Part shown: positions 37,968 to 46,722 of the stretch, piece after piece
How the letters are laid out: each line of letters starts with the position of its first letter
How positions within the stretch are numbered: the stretch's first letter is position 1
Made by a program: the position numbers and the translations under genes
The notes under the pieces: model-generated
The model's input: only the letters and a program-made list of their open reading frames with translations
Database searches by the model: none
What the model was told of the DNA's origin: nothing
From: an uncultured Alphaproteobacteria bacterium
GTDB taxonomy: Bacteria; Pseudomonadota; Alphaproteobacteria; HIMB59; GCA-002718135
Reading direction: 5' to 3'
DNA: 64,000 bases
NCBI GenBank assembly: GCA_902571865.1
Contig: CACGDO010000002.1
Location: 118,960 to 182,959, forward strand

Positions 37968-37992
37968 ACAGCGGCTTTTATAAAGCCGCTGT
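37968..37992 (-). terminator. terminator after the Ugp-like binding-protein gene
   Basis: A perfect 11-bp stem (ACAGCGGCTTT/AAAGCCGCTGT) with a 3-base loop. The minus strand continues into TTTTATTTT. It lies 31 bases after the binding-protein stop and 33 bases before the MetE-like start. As at pstS, partial read-through could place the MetE-like operon under the same Pho promoter. Confidence 0.8.
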
Positions 37993-38022
37993 AATAAAAA
38001 GTTAACAATAAATAATCTCAAA

Positions 38023-39276
38023 TTACATAAGATCGTTTATTTCTTCCATCATTTCTTCTTGGAGATCACCCATATCATCAGCATCGCCTGTAGCAATTTC
38101 TTCTGTGTAATCATAGATTACCTGAGTAACAGCTAATCCATTTTCTCCAGGATAGGCAAACCAATCTGCAAGAAGTGGAAGTTGTTCAACAGCAGTAAGT
38201 TTATTAGGGTTTTTACTATAGAAATCTCCTAATAATTCATTCGCTGCTTTGTTTGGTGGAACATATCCAGTTGTTTCAGCAACTAATGCAGCACCGATAC
38301 CTGATGTAATGAACTTTAAGAAAGTCCATGCAGCATCAACTCTTGCTGGATCATCAGATGTAGACACTAACATTGCAGCGTTTCCACCTGCTGGTAATCT
38401 TGCTGGTGTTCCATTGTTAACTCCAGCCATTCCAGGGAATGGTGCAGTTTTTAAAACAAAGTCTGCCTTTGCAGCATTAACTGAACCCAAGCTTGAAGTA
38501 GACCAGAACATCATACCAATAGTACCTGCGTTAAACGCAGCTTGACCATCAGCAATTGAATAGTTTGGCATATTACATCCGCTCATGATTGATTTCATTT
38601 GCTCTAACGTTGCAAGTCCTGCATCACCACCCATATTTACAGCTCCATCTTTAACCATTGGAACATTCTGAGTATGCATTAATGCTTGGTGGAACCAGTT
38701 ACCTGTAATGTTCCAACCAAAGTATAGAGTTCCTTTGCCTGCTGCTTCCAATTTATTACATGCTGCAATAACTTCGTCCCAGTTAGTTGGAATACTATCT
38801 ACACCTGCTTCAGCTAATAAATCCATGTTATAATATCCAACTGGTGTTGATACAGAAAATGGTAATCCATAAACTTCACCACCGAATGTTGAAAGACTTA
38901 ACATAGCAGAATGGTAACCATCTTTTTCAAAAGCTGCCTCTTTTGCGATAAATGGCTCTAAAGACTTAGCAATACCTTTGTCAACTAGAGGTGCCTGTCT
39001 GTTAAGACCTTGCATTGTTACATCTGGTAAATTACCTGAAGTAGACTCTCTAAAGATTGTTGCAGTTGCATCCTCATAGTTTTCATAAGTTGCTCTAAAT
39101 TTAACTTGAATATCTGGATGCGCTTTTTCAAACTCTGGCATAATAGCTTGAAACGTTACATCAAATAATCCTGAATAAGGATAAGCTACTTCTATTTCAA
39201 TAGACTTAGCTGAATTAACAGAACCATAAAAACCGAAAGCTAATACGGCTGCCAATCCTGTAATTAATTTTTTCAT
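38023..39276 (-). CDS. Ugp-like ABC transporter substrate-binding protein
   Basis: A 417-residue family 1 binding protein with signal peptide (MKKLITGLAAVLAFGFYGSVNS). It is UgpB-like: IEVAYPYSGLFDVTFQAIMPEFEKAHPDI at the start of the mature part, PDVTMQGLNRQAPLVDKGI, and a conserved hinge near GLPFSVSTPVGYYNMDLL. UgpB binds glycerol-3-phosphate or glycerophosphocholine. Here the neighbours are phnA and phnY, so the ligand could be a phosphonate. A strong Shine-Dalgarno GGGAGG and a Pho box precede it. Two Cys (near 167 and 235) may pair. Confidence 0.85.
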   Translation of the reverse strand: MKKLITGLAAVLAFGFYGSVNSAKSIEIEVAYPYSGLFDVTFQAIMPEFEKAHPDIQVKFRATYENYEDATATIFRESTSGNLPDVTMQGLNRQAPLVDKGIAKSLEPFIAKEAAFEKDGYHSAMLSLSTFGGEVYGLPFSVSTPVGYYNMDLLAEAGVDSIPTNWDEVIAACNKLEAAGKGTLYFGWNITGNWFHQALMHTQNVPMVKDGAVNMGGDAGLATLEQMKSIMSGCNMPNYSIADGQAAFNAGTIGMMFWSTSSLGSVNAAKADFVLKTAPFPGMAGVNNGTPARLPAGGNAAMLVSTSDDPARVDAAWTFLKFITSGIGAALVAETTGYVPPNKAANELLGDFYSKNPNKLTAVEQLPLLADWFAYPGENGLAVTQVIYDYTEEIATGDADDMGDLQEEMMEEINDLM

Positions 39277-39325
39277 TTAATCCTCCCGATTGAATATAAT
39301 AATTTAATCTAACATGTAGCTAGAA

Positions 39326-39347
39326 AGGGTTACAATTTTATTACGAA
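39326..39347 (-). promoter_or_regulatory. Pho box upstream of the Ugp-like binding protein
   Basis: Read on the minus strand: TTCGTAATAAA then ATTGTAACCCT. It shares the block GTAATAAAATTGTAA, 15 bases, with the pstS Pho box at 25384-25405. It lies 50 bases before the start codon, the right distance for a PhoB-activated promoter. Two independent copies of this block in front of P-related genes is good evidence for function. Confidence 0.85.
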
Positions 39348-39413
39348 AATATTACTAAAAAATATGCTTATTTTTCCACAGAAATAGAAAAATTAGAGAA
39401 AAACTTATTTTTT

Positions 39414-40856
39414 TTACCAAGGTAGTGAGAAAGTTTTTACATTAGTAAAGCTCTTCATTGCTTCAATTACACCTTCTTTATAACCAAGGCCTGAATCTTT
39501 AATTCCTCCAAAAGGAGACATTTCAATTCTATAGCCTGGAACCTCCCAAATATTTACAGTGCCAACATTTAAACCTTGAATATATTTTTTTGCTCGCATG
39601 AAGTTATTTGTACATACACCAGATGATAATCCAAATGCGGTTGAATTAGATATTTTAATTACAGCTTCATCGTCATTAGGCACACGAATGATTGGTATAA
39701 CTGGACCAAATGTTTCTTCTAAAACTAATTCACTTTTAGGATCAACATGATCTACAACTATTGGAGGTAACAAAGCACCTTTTCTTCCAGGGTGATATAA
39801 AATTTTTGCACCGTCTTCTTCTGCCATTGAAACTCTTTTATCAAAAAGTTCTGCAGCTTGAGCATTAACAACCGTACCTAAGTCTGTTTCCATATTCATA
39901 GGATCACCAAATTTAATTTTCTTAGCACGCTCAAGAGCCATTTCAACAAATTGATCTGCAATGGATTCTTGAACCAGTATTCTTTTAACAGCTGTACAAC
40001 GTTGACCAGAGTTTTTCGTTGCTCCAGTAACAGCTAGCTCAACAGCTTTTTTAAGATCATCACCATCTAAGTCATTTAAAACAATTAAAGGATCATTACC
40101 ACCAAGCTCAAGAACTGTTCTTTTGTATCCAGCTTGTTCAGCAATTAATTTTCCTACGCCTACACTGCCTGTAAAAGTAATTAGATCAATATTTGGATTC
40201 TTGATCATTTCTGATCCGATATCTTGAGGCCATCCAGTTACAACTGAAAACATTTCTGGTGGTAAACCTGCTTCATATAAAACATCAGCAAGTACCATTG
40301 CTGTTAAAGGTGTTAATTCTGTTTGTTTACATACAGTACAATTATTAGTTGCAATTGAAGGTGCAATTTTATGTGCTACCATATTCAAAGGATGATTAAA
40401 TGGAGTGATTGCTGAAATTGCCGTTAAAGGTTCTCTTATGGTAAATATTTTTCTCGCTTTTCCATGCGGAGTTAAATCACAAGAAAATATTTCTCCATCA
40501 TCAAGAATACAAAGTTGAGCCGTTAATGAAAAGACATCGAAAGCTCTTCCTACTTCGTATAAAGAATCTTGTTTTGAGATACCAAGTTCTAAAGTAATAA
40601 TATCAGAAATTTCTTCTTTTCTTTTAACAAGTACTTCTGCAGCAGTTTGAAGAATTTTTTGTCTCTCGTATCTTGTAAGTTTAGGTTGGTAATTTGCAGC
40701 AATATCTAAAGCCTTTCTTGCATGCTCTGCAGTACCGGCTGGAACCGTTCCGATTACTTCACCTGTAAAAGGGTACTCAACATTTATTGTTTTATCTGAA
40801 GTAACTTTTTCTCCAGCTATACGCATTGCTTCATTAATCATTTTTTTGTGCATCAT
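39414..40856 (-). CDS. phnY: phosphonoacetaldehyde dehydrogenase
   Basis: A 480-residue aldehyde dehydrogenase. NAD-binding [16 protein letters not shown] is near 228, the Glu of LELGGNDP near 250, and the catalytic Cys of [12 protein letters not shown] near 285. The C-terminal [15 protein letters not shown] is typical. It follows phnA with an ATGA overlap. In the PhnW-PhnY-PhnA route it oxidises phosphonoacetaldehyde to phosphonoacetate with NAD. Assignment over a generic ALDH rests on the fusion-tight pairing with phnA. Confidence 0.9.
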   Translation of the reverse strand: MMHKKMINEAMRIAGEKVTSDKTINVEYPFTGEVIGTVPAGTAEHARKALDIAANYQPKLTRYERQKILQTAAEVLVKRKEEISDIITLELGISKQDSLYEVGRAFDVFSLTAQLCILDDGEIFSCDLTPHGKARKIFTIREPLTAISAITPFNHPLNMVAHKIAPSIATNNCTVCKQTELTPLTAMVLADVLYEAGLPPEMFSVVTGWPQDIGSEMIKNPNIDLITFTGSVGVGKLIAEQAGYKRTVLELGGNDPLIVLNDLDGDDLKKAVELAVTGATKNSGQRCTAVKRILVQESIADQFVEMALERAKKIKFGDPMNMETDLGTVVNAQAAELFDKRVSMAEEDGAKILYHPGRKGALLPPIVVDHVDPKSELVLEETFGPVIPIIRVPNDDEAVIKISNSTAFGLSSGVCTNNFMRAKKYIQGLNVGTVNIWEVPGYRIEMSPFGGIKDSGLGYKEGVIEAMKSFTNVKTFSLPW

Positions 40857-42094
40857 AGGGCTCCGTTAATTGCATAGTAAAATGCATCATAATTATATAA
40901 TTGTTTGTTAGTATCAAAATTTTGTAATTTTAAATTTGATATGAATGGCACTTCTCTTTCATGAAGTCCGCCGTGTGAACGTAAAGGTTCATTTAATCCA
41001 GAAAGATTGTGTTTATCTTCAGATGAACCAATAGTCATAAATTCTGAAGACATACATATAATATCCCCCATTCTATCAGGAGGTAAATTATAAGTAGAGC
41101 ATCCTTCATCTTTCGTTAAAACAACTTCTATGTCTTTTATTTCTTTAATAGCATTTACAACTGAATCTACCTTGCTCTTGTCTTCTAAATAAATTGTTGC
41201 AAAAGAACCAAGTGAACCATGATGAACAACATATGGATCTGTAATAGGTAAAATAACTTTAGCCATGTCTGGTTCAAATTTTTTATCTAAATAATCTTGT
41301 AAAAATATTGCATTAGGTGAACCATCTTCTTTTGATTTTGGTTTCATACCGTGATCTGCGGTAATGATTATAGAAACATTCTCCTTATTCAAAAGACCAA
41401 TGTATTTATCAAACATTGCATAAAATTTATTTGCTGTTTCATTTCCCGGTGCATATTTGTGTTGAATATAATCTGTTGTCGATAAATACATAATATTTGG
41501 TTTGAACTCTTCAAGAAGTTTTACACCTGCAGCCATTACAAATTCAGAAAGTCCTTCAGAATATACTTCTGGTACTGGCATCCCTAACCAATCGTTTACG
41601 TTTTCTATGCCATTAAGCTCTTTTGTAGCTTGATCAGATTTTTCAGCAGAAAAACATATAGCTCTCTCATCATCAAAACTTAATCCATTTCCTAAAAGTG
41701 TTCTCAGCTTATCTTTTGCAGTAACCAGAGCAATTTTAGAACCAGAATTATAAAATTTTTCAAAAATAGTTGGTGCTCGCATATATTTTGGGTCATTCAT
41801 CATTACTTCTTCACCGGTCTCGGGTGTATAAAAGAAGTTTCCGCATATACCGTGAACAGAACTTGGTTGGCCTGTTACAATCGAAATATTATTTGGATTT
41901 GTAAAACTTGGAATAGCGCTGTGTACTAGTAGGTTTTCACCACTTGCAATTAATTTATCAAGGTTTGGTGTAAGATTTGATTTTGATGCTTCTTCGAGAT
42001 ACTCTTTTTGACTACCATCAAGGCATATAACAATAGCAGTTTTTGAGAAAGAGCTTGGATATTCTCTATTATTAATTTCTAAATTATCGGACAC
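40853..42094 (-). CDS. phnA: phosphonoacetate hydrolase
   Basis: A 413-residue alkaline phosphatase-superfamily zinc enzyme that splits phosphonoacetate to acetate and Pi. Metal/nucleophile motifs are [15 protein letters not shown] (Asp), [17 protein letters not shown] (Thr nucleophile), [24 protein letters not shown] and [12 protein letters not shown] (last His). The start is GTG at 42092-42094 with no clear Shine-Dalgarno; no better ATG exists before the first motif. It overlaps phnY by ATGA and is divergent from the Ugp-like ATPase gene across a 176-base regulatory gap. Confidence 0.93.
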   Translation of the reverse strand: MSDNLEINNREYPSSFSKTAIVICLDGSQKEYLEEASKSNLTPNLDKLIASGENLLVHSAIPSFTNPNNISIVTGQPSSVHGICGNFFYTPETGEEVMMNDPKYMRAPTIFEKFYNSGSKIALVTAKDKLRTLLGNGLSFDDERAICFSAEKSDQATKELNGIENVNDWLGMPVPEVYSEGLSEFVMAAGVKLLEEFKPNIMYLSTTDYIQHKYAPGNETANKFYAMFDKYIGLLNKENVSIIITADHGMKPKSKEDGSPNAIFLQDYLDKKFEPDMAKVILPITDPYVVHHGSLGSFATIYLEDKSKVDSVVNAIKEIKDIEVVLTKDEGCSTYNLPPDRMGDIICMSSEFMTIGSSEDKHNLSGLNEPLRSHGGLHEREVPFISNLKLQNFDTNKQLYNYDAFYYAINGAL

Positions 42095-42171
42095 GATTTC
42101 AACTAATATATATTATTAAAAATACGAATTTATAGTTATCTGCTAATTAAACTCAATCATAATTTGAATAT

Positions 42172-42204
42172 TTGTTAATAAAATTGAAATAAAACTGAAA
42201 TAAA
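42172..42204 (+). promoter_or_regulatory. three-unit Pho box in the phnA / Ugp-like intergenic region
   Basis: Three consecutive 11-mers: TTGTTAATAAA, ATTGAAATAAA, ACTGAAATAAA. This is the tandem array expected for two or more PhoB dimers. It is 66 bases before the GTG of the ABC ATPase gene and 77 bases before the divergent phnA start. It could activate either or both; the orientation favours the plus strand, with a TAAAAT-like -10 a few bases downstream. Confidence 0.78.
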
Positions 42205-42270
42205 TAGATTTAAAATATTCTCAAATTTAATAAAATTTTGTAGATTAAGGTTAAGATACAGGGGGAATGA

Positions 42271-43410
42271 GTGGGGACAATATCACTTAAAAATATTTCA
42301 AAATCATTTGGGTCTACACAAGTACTTAATAATTTGAATGTTGATATAAACGATGGAGAATTCTTAACATTAGTTGGTCCATCTGGTTGTGGTAAATCTA
42401 CGTTACTTAGAATAATTGCAGGATTGGAACAGCAGACTTCAGGTGATGTATTAATAGATAATAAAAATGTAAATAGAGTTAGAGCGAGTGAAAGAGATCT
42501 GGCAATGGTCTTCCAATCATATGCTCTTTATCCTCATCTAACAGTAAGAAAAAATTTAGAAACTCCATTAAGACTTAGGGATTATAATGCATTTGAAAGA
42601 CTGCCCTTGATTGGTAATTTTTCTCCAAGCAAAAAAGAGAAAACAGAATCTATAAATCAATTAGTAAATAAAACTTCTGAAACTCTAAAAATTTCAGAAC
42701 TATTGGATAGAAAACCAGGACAATTGTCAGGTGGTCAAAGACAAAGAGTTGCTCTTGGTCGTGCTATGGTTAGAGAGCCTGTTGCCTTTTTAATGGATGA
42801 ACCTCTTTCAAATTTAGATGCAGCTTTGAGAGTTCACATGCGTTCTGAACTATCTGAACTTCATAATTCACTTAAAACTACTTTTGTATACGTAACACAT
42901 GATCAAGCAGAAGCGTTAACTATGTCTTCTAGAATGGCTGTTATGATTGATGGAAATTTATTACAACTAGATACGCCTCAAGAAGTATATGACAATCCTT
43001 CCTCATTAAGTGTGGCTCAGTTTGTTGGAAGTCCAAAAATAAATATATTTAAAGGAACTTCGGACTCAAGTGGGACTGTAAGTTTTCTCAACGTTAATCT
43101 TAAAAGAAAAAGTTCTGAAAGTAATACAGATTTACATATTGGTATTCGACCAGAACATTTAGAAATTACAAATGAAAGTAATGACAATACATTTAGTGGA
43201 ACAGTTGCATATAGAGAAAATTTAGGTTCAGATATTTTCTTTCATGTAAATATTGAAGACGGTTCAAATAAAATAATTGTAAGAGGCTTACCACAATTTA
43301 CACACCAAATTTCAAACGGTTCTGGCGTGAATATTAAAAGAGTGTCTAATAAAGCATTACTTTTTAATCAAGCAGGAATGAGGGTACAATTTAATAATGC
43401 AATGGGATAA
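42271..43410 (+). CDS. Ugp-like ABC transporter ATP-binding protein
   Basis: A 379-residue UgpC/MalK-type ATPase. Walker [10 protein letters not shown] is at residues 36-44, signature LSGGQRQRV near 155, Walker B FLMDEPLSNLD, then a TOBE-like C-terminal domain (IGIRPEHLEI). Between Q-loop and signature it carries a ~25-residue insert (near 105-135) absent from usual UgpC. The start is GTG, chosen because it alone is in frame and follows a GGGGGA Shine-Dalgarno. An out-of-frame ATG at 42267 opens only a 7-codon frame. Confidence 0.87.
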   Translation: MGTISLKNISKSFGSTQVLNNLNVDINDGEFLTLVGPSGCGKSTLLRIIAGLEQQTSGDVLIDNKNVNRVRASERDLAMVFQSYALYPHLTVRKNLETPLRLRDYNAFERLPLIGNFSPSKKEKTESINQLVNKTSETLKISELLDRKPGQLSGGQRQRVALGRAMVREPVAFLMDEPLSNLDAALRVHMRSELSELHNSLKTTFVYVTHDQAEALTMSSRMAVMIDGNLLQLDTPQEVYDNPSSLSVAQFVGSPKINIFKGTSDSSGTVSFLNVNLKRKSSESNTDLHIGIRPEHLEITNESNDNTFSGTVAYRENLGSDIFFHVNIEDGSNKIIVRGLPQFTHQISNGSGVNIKRVSNKALLFNQAGMRVQFNNAMG

Positions 43411-43425
43411 GGATACAATTTACTA

Positions 43426-44382
43426 ATGCATAATTCAAAAGCTCACATATGGTTTATTGCACCAGCAATCATACTGATGATAATTATTTTAATCTTTCCT
43501 CTTTTTCTTGCAGGAGGAATTTCTTTTACTGACTATAATTTAGGAAACAAAACATTCGAGTGGGTTGGACTAGAAAATTATGACAAGATGTTCAATCGAA
43601 AAACATATGTCAAAATGATTTGGGCCACAGCGACGTATGTTATTGTTGTCGTTCCAATTTCTGTTGTACTTGGATTATGTGCTGCTATGCTCTTAAATTC
43701 ACTAAGGTTTGGCGCCGATATATATAAAACAATTTTTTTTCTTCCAGTTATGGCAACTCTTCTTGCAATGGCAATTGCATGGGAGTTTACTCTTCATCCA
43801 ACATTAGGAATTGTAAATAGTTTTTTAGCAAATGGGTGTGGAGGAGTTAGGGAATTCATTCTTGGTTTTCATTGGTTGCCATGGGTAGACTCACAAGAAA
43901 GCTGGTATGCTGTAGCATGTGCAAACAACATGGATTTTCCATATTGGTTAAAACAAAAAAATACTGCGATTTGGACAGTATGTTTCATAGGAATTTGGCA
44001 GGCTTTTGGTTTTAATATGGTTTTATATTTAGCTGGCTTAACAAGTATACCAAGAGAGTTATACCAAGCAGCAGAAATGGATGGTGCTAAATCTACATGG
44101 GAGCAATTTAAACTTGTTACATGGCCAATGCTTGGTCCAACAACTTTGTTTGTTGTCACTATTACTACCATTAGAACATTTCAGGTATTTGATACAATCG
44201 AAATACTGACCAAAGGTGGTCCATCAAAAACAACGTATGTCATGATGTATGCAATCTTTGAAAAAGCTATTCAACAAAACTTAACCAGTATTGGTGCAGC
44301 AATCACTGTTGTCTTTATTGGATTTATTCTTGTGTTAACGTTTTTCCAAAGATATGTCATTGAGAAGAGGGTTCATTATTAA
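43426..44382 (+). CDS. Ugp-like ABC transporter permease (UgpA position)
   Basis: A 318-residue sugar/phosphoester-type permease with six helices. The EAA loop is IPRELYQAAEMDGAKSTWEQFKLVTWPMLGP near 220-250. Between helices 3 and 4 it has an extended extracytoplasmic loop (about residues 135-180, with Cys, Trp and Asn) not found in standard UgpA. It starts 15 bases after the ATPase gene and abuts the second permease. Confidence 0.87.
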   Translation: MHNSKAHIWFIAPAIILMIIILIFPLFLAGGISFTDYNLGNKTFEWVGLENYDKMFNRKTYVKMIWATATYVIVVVPISVVLGLCAAMLLNSLRFGADIYKTIFFLPVMATLLAMAIAWEFTLHPTLGIVNSFLANGCGGVREFILGFHWLPWVDSQESWYAVACANNMDFPYWLKQKNTAIWTVCFIGIWQAFGFNMVLYLAGLTSIPRELYQAAEMDGAKSTWEQFKLVTWPMLGPTTLFVVTITTIRTFQVFDTIEILTKGGPSKTTYVMMYAIFEKAIQQNLTSIGAAITVVFIGFILVLTFFQRYVIEKRVHY

Positions 44383-45275
44383 TGGAAGCTAAACAATATA
44401 TTGGGGAAGGTTGGAAACATGCAATCTTAATTATTGGTGCTATCGTAGTAATGCTCCCTTTTTATATGATGGTTTCTATGTCATTAAAATCTCAGCAAGA
44501 AATCCAATCAATTTCTGGTGGTCTTATTGGTGCGCAAGAAACTCAAACGTTTCCCGTATGTGTTAAAACTGGTTATTCAGAAGAAACATGTACAATGAAG
44601 CCATATCAATACAACTATTGGTTTGCTTTTGAAAAAGCTCCTATTCCTAGATACTTAATGAATGGTGTCATTGTTACTTTATCAATCTTTATCATTCAGG
44701 TTTTAGTCGCCTTACCGTGCGCGTATGCACTCGCTAAGTTACGGTTTTACGGGCGAGAATTTGTTTTCTCAATGGTTTTATTTTGTTTGCTCATTCCAGT
44801 TCATGGAATTGCGCTTCCATTATATGTTATGTTGGCTCAGGCAGGATTAGTTGACACCTATTCCGCCTTGATACTTCCCTGGACCATATCGGTGTTTGGA
44901 ATTTTTTTAATGCGGCAATTTTTTATGACTGTGCCCGATGAATTAATTGATGCCGCCAGGATGGATGGCATGGGAGAGTACGCAATTGTATGGAAAGTAA
45001 TGCTTCCAACTGCAATACCAGCGTTACTTGCTTTTGCAATATTCTCAGTTGTTGCACACTGGAATGATTATTTCTGGCCTCGTATGGTAATAACAGGAAA
45101 TAGAGATCTCTTTACTCCGCCGCTTGGTATAAGAGAATTTAGAGGTGGAATTGATAGTGACGAATTTGGTCCTATGATGGCTTCGATAGTTACTGTAACT
45201 GTTCCTCTTATTGTTGCTTTTATAATCGCGCAAAAACGATTTATTGAAGGAATTACTTTGACAGGCATGAAGTAA
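44382..45275 (+). CDS. Ugp-like ABC transporter permease (UgpE position)
   Basis: A 297-residue MalG/UgpE-type permease. The EAA loop is VPDELIDAARMDGMGEYAIVWKVMLPTAIPA. After helix 1 there is an extra periplasmic segment (about residues 45-75) holding two Cys (CVKTGYSEETC) that could form a disulfide. The start overlaps the stop of the preceding permease by one base. Together with the other two genes and the binding protein at 38023-39276 it makes a complete importer. Confidence 0.87.
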   Translation: MEAKQYIGEGWKHAILIIGAIVVMLPFYMMVSMSLKSQQEIQSISGGLIGAQETQTFPVCVKTGYSEETCTMKPYQYNYWFAFEKAPIPRYLMNGVIVTLSIFIIQVLVALPCAYALAKLRFYGREFVFSMVLFCLLIPVHGIALPLYVMLAQAGLVDTYSALILPWTISVFGIFLMRQFFMTVPDELIDAARMDGMGEYAIVWKVMLPTAIPALLAFAIFSVVAHWNDYFWPRMVITGNRDLFTPPLGIREFRGGIDSDEFGPMMASIVTVTVPLIVAFIIAQKRFIEGITLTGMK

Positions 45276-45289
45276 ATTCTTATCTACTG

Positions 45290-46138
45290 ATGACATTGTC
45301 AGTAAATTTTATTTTTATCTTAATTCTTGTATCTGCTCTATGTCATGCAGTTTGGAGTGCTATAATAAAATCAAGTAAGAACCCATTATCGTTAATGGGT
45401 ATAACGTCTGTCTTAGAAGTTACAATTTTTTTACCTTTAACATTTACTGTTCCATTTCCAACTTTAGAGGTTTGGTATTTTTTAATTGCAACCGTCATCA
45501 TTCACGTCATTTATAGATTAAATGTAATTTATTCTTATAGATACGGAGATCTTTCGTACATATATCCAATTTCTAGAGGAAGTTCATGTTTGTTTGTAGC
45601 GATCATTAGTATTTTATTTTTAAGTTCTGATATTAGTGTTGCTGGTTTTGTTGGAATATTAATTGTTTGTATTGGTTTATTTTTAATTTCTTATTCTAAA
45701 AATTTATCTTTTAACTTCAGAGGTTTTGCTCTCGCAATATCAACGGCTATTCTAATTACTGCTTACACATTAGTTGACGGGGTCGGGGTTAGACTTTCTG
45801 AAAATGGTTTTTCCTATATTTACTGGCTCTTCACACTTAATGGAATACCTTTACTAATTATTGGTTTGATCTCGAAAGATGGTTTACGAAAAAAAGAAAC
45901 GTACACTTTTAGATCCGGGATTGCTGCTGGTGTATTTGCAACAAGTAGTTACGCAATTGTTGTTTGGAGTATGCAATTCATAGAAATAGCTTATGTCTCT
46001 AGTATTAGAGAAATAAGCATTGTGTTTGCAGCAATTATTGGAATGCTTTTTTTATTTGAGAAGAATGCAAAATCTCGAATAATACCTTCTATTTTAATAG
46101 TGAGTGGTATTTCGGTTGTTTATTTTCAAATTCTATAA
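45290..46138 (+). CDS. DMT-superfamily (EamA) transporter
   Basis: A 282-residue membrane protein with ten predicted helices in two EamA repeats. Repeat one starts SALCHAVWSAIIKSSKNPLS, and repeat two starts near GFALAISTAILITAYTLVDGVGV. It follows the Ugp-like permease by 14 bases, so it may belong to that operon. It could export a product such as 2-aminoethylphosphonate-derived amino acids, but the substrate cannot be read from sequence. Confidence 0.78.
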   Translation: MTLSVNFIFILILVSALCHAVWSAIIKSSKNPLSLMGITSVLEVTIFLPLTFTVPFPTLEVWYFLIATVIIHVIYRLNVIYSYRYGDLSYIYPISRGSSCLFVAIISILFLSSDISVAGFVGILIVCIGLFLISYSKNLSFNFRGFALAISTAILITAYTLVDGVGVRLSENGFSYIYWLFTLNGIPLLIIGLISKDGLRKKETYTFRSGIAAGVFATSSYAIVVWSMQFIEIAYVSSIREISIVFAAIIGMLFLFEKNAKSRIIPSILIVSGISVVYFQIL

Positions 46139-46173
46139 GGAAAAAATATAGACTTTTTGCACGAAAATTTTAT

Positions 46174-46344
46174 ATGACTTTTATGACTGAGGATATTGTG
46201 GAAGTAGATCCAAAAACCGAAACTATCTCTTGCGATGGTGGTGAAGATGGTTTAGGACATCCCGCAGTTTATTATACCTTTAATAATGAGAACAAAATTG
46301 TTTGTGGTTATTGCGGTAAAATATTTATAAAAAAAGAAGAGTAG
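46174..46344 (+). CDS. zinc-finger domain protein (COG4391/NDUFS6-like)
   Basis: A 56-residue protein. It shows ISCDGGEDGLGHPAVYYTF then IVCGYCGKIF, the family pattern CDGGxGxLGHPxVY...CxYC with Cys/His zinc ligands. It is related to mitochondrial complex I subunit NDUFS6 and common in alphaproteobacteria. ATG at 46174 is used; a second in-frame ATG at 46183 is possible. It is separated from the next gene by only 2 bases. Confidence 0.87.
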   Translation: MTFMTEDIVEVDPKTETISCDGGEDGLGHPAVYYTFNNENKIVCGYCGKIFIKKEE

Positions 46345-46346
46345 AA

Positions 46347-46700
46347 ATGTACAAAGAATCTTGGGGTTTAAAAAGAATATGTCCTATGTGTAGTAAGCAA
46401 TATTACGACTTAGGAAGAACGGAACTGGAATGTCCTGAGTGTGGTAAAGAAATTGAAGTTACTACCATGACTAGACCAAGACGTGGAAGAAAACCTGGAA
46501 GTACTAATGCTGCTCCCTTAACTAATCCTATCCCTCCAAAACCAAAAGAAAAAGATGATGATCTTGATATCGAGAATCTGGATTTGGATAACAACGAAGA
46601 CAATCTTGAGGATGATACTGTTTTATTAGAAGATGAAACAGAAATTGATCCAATAGCCGAAGGTATTAAACCTAAAGAAGACGGCGAAGAAGAATACTAG
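46347..46700 (+). CDS. TIGR02300 family (FYDLN-type) protein
   Basis: A 117-residue small zinc-ribbon protein with a long acidic tail. The N-terminus reads WGLKRICPMCSKQYYDLGRTELECPECGKE: two CxxC pairs around the family's FYDLN position (here YYDLG). The basic stretch TRPRRGRKPGS is followed by residues ~70-117, which are Asp/Glu-rich and disordered. The family is restricted mostly to alphaproteobacteria and has no proven role. It is coupled to the zinc-finger gene just upstream. Confidence 0.87.
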   Translation: MYKESWGLKRICPMCSKQYYDLGRTELECPECGKEIEVTTMTRPRRGRKPGSTNAAPLTNPIPPKPKEKDDDLDIENLDLDNNEDNLEDDTVLLEDETEIDPIAEGIKPKEDGEEEY

Positions 46701-46722
46701 AATTTCAATAAAAATTTAGAAG

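Noticed and set aside
42267-42290. Seven-codon frame ATG...TAA overlapping the start of the Ugp-like ATPase
   Set aside because: It could be a tiny leader peptide, but it shares the Shine-Dalgarno of the GTG start and has no codon pattern worth a claim.
30890-45275. C-P lyase (phnGHIJKL), phosphonatase PhnX or PhnCDE in the phosphonate region
   Set aside because: None of these genes or their motifs appear; the visible routes are PhnW-PhnY-PhnA and the PhnZ-like protein only.
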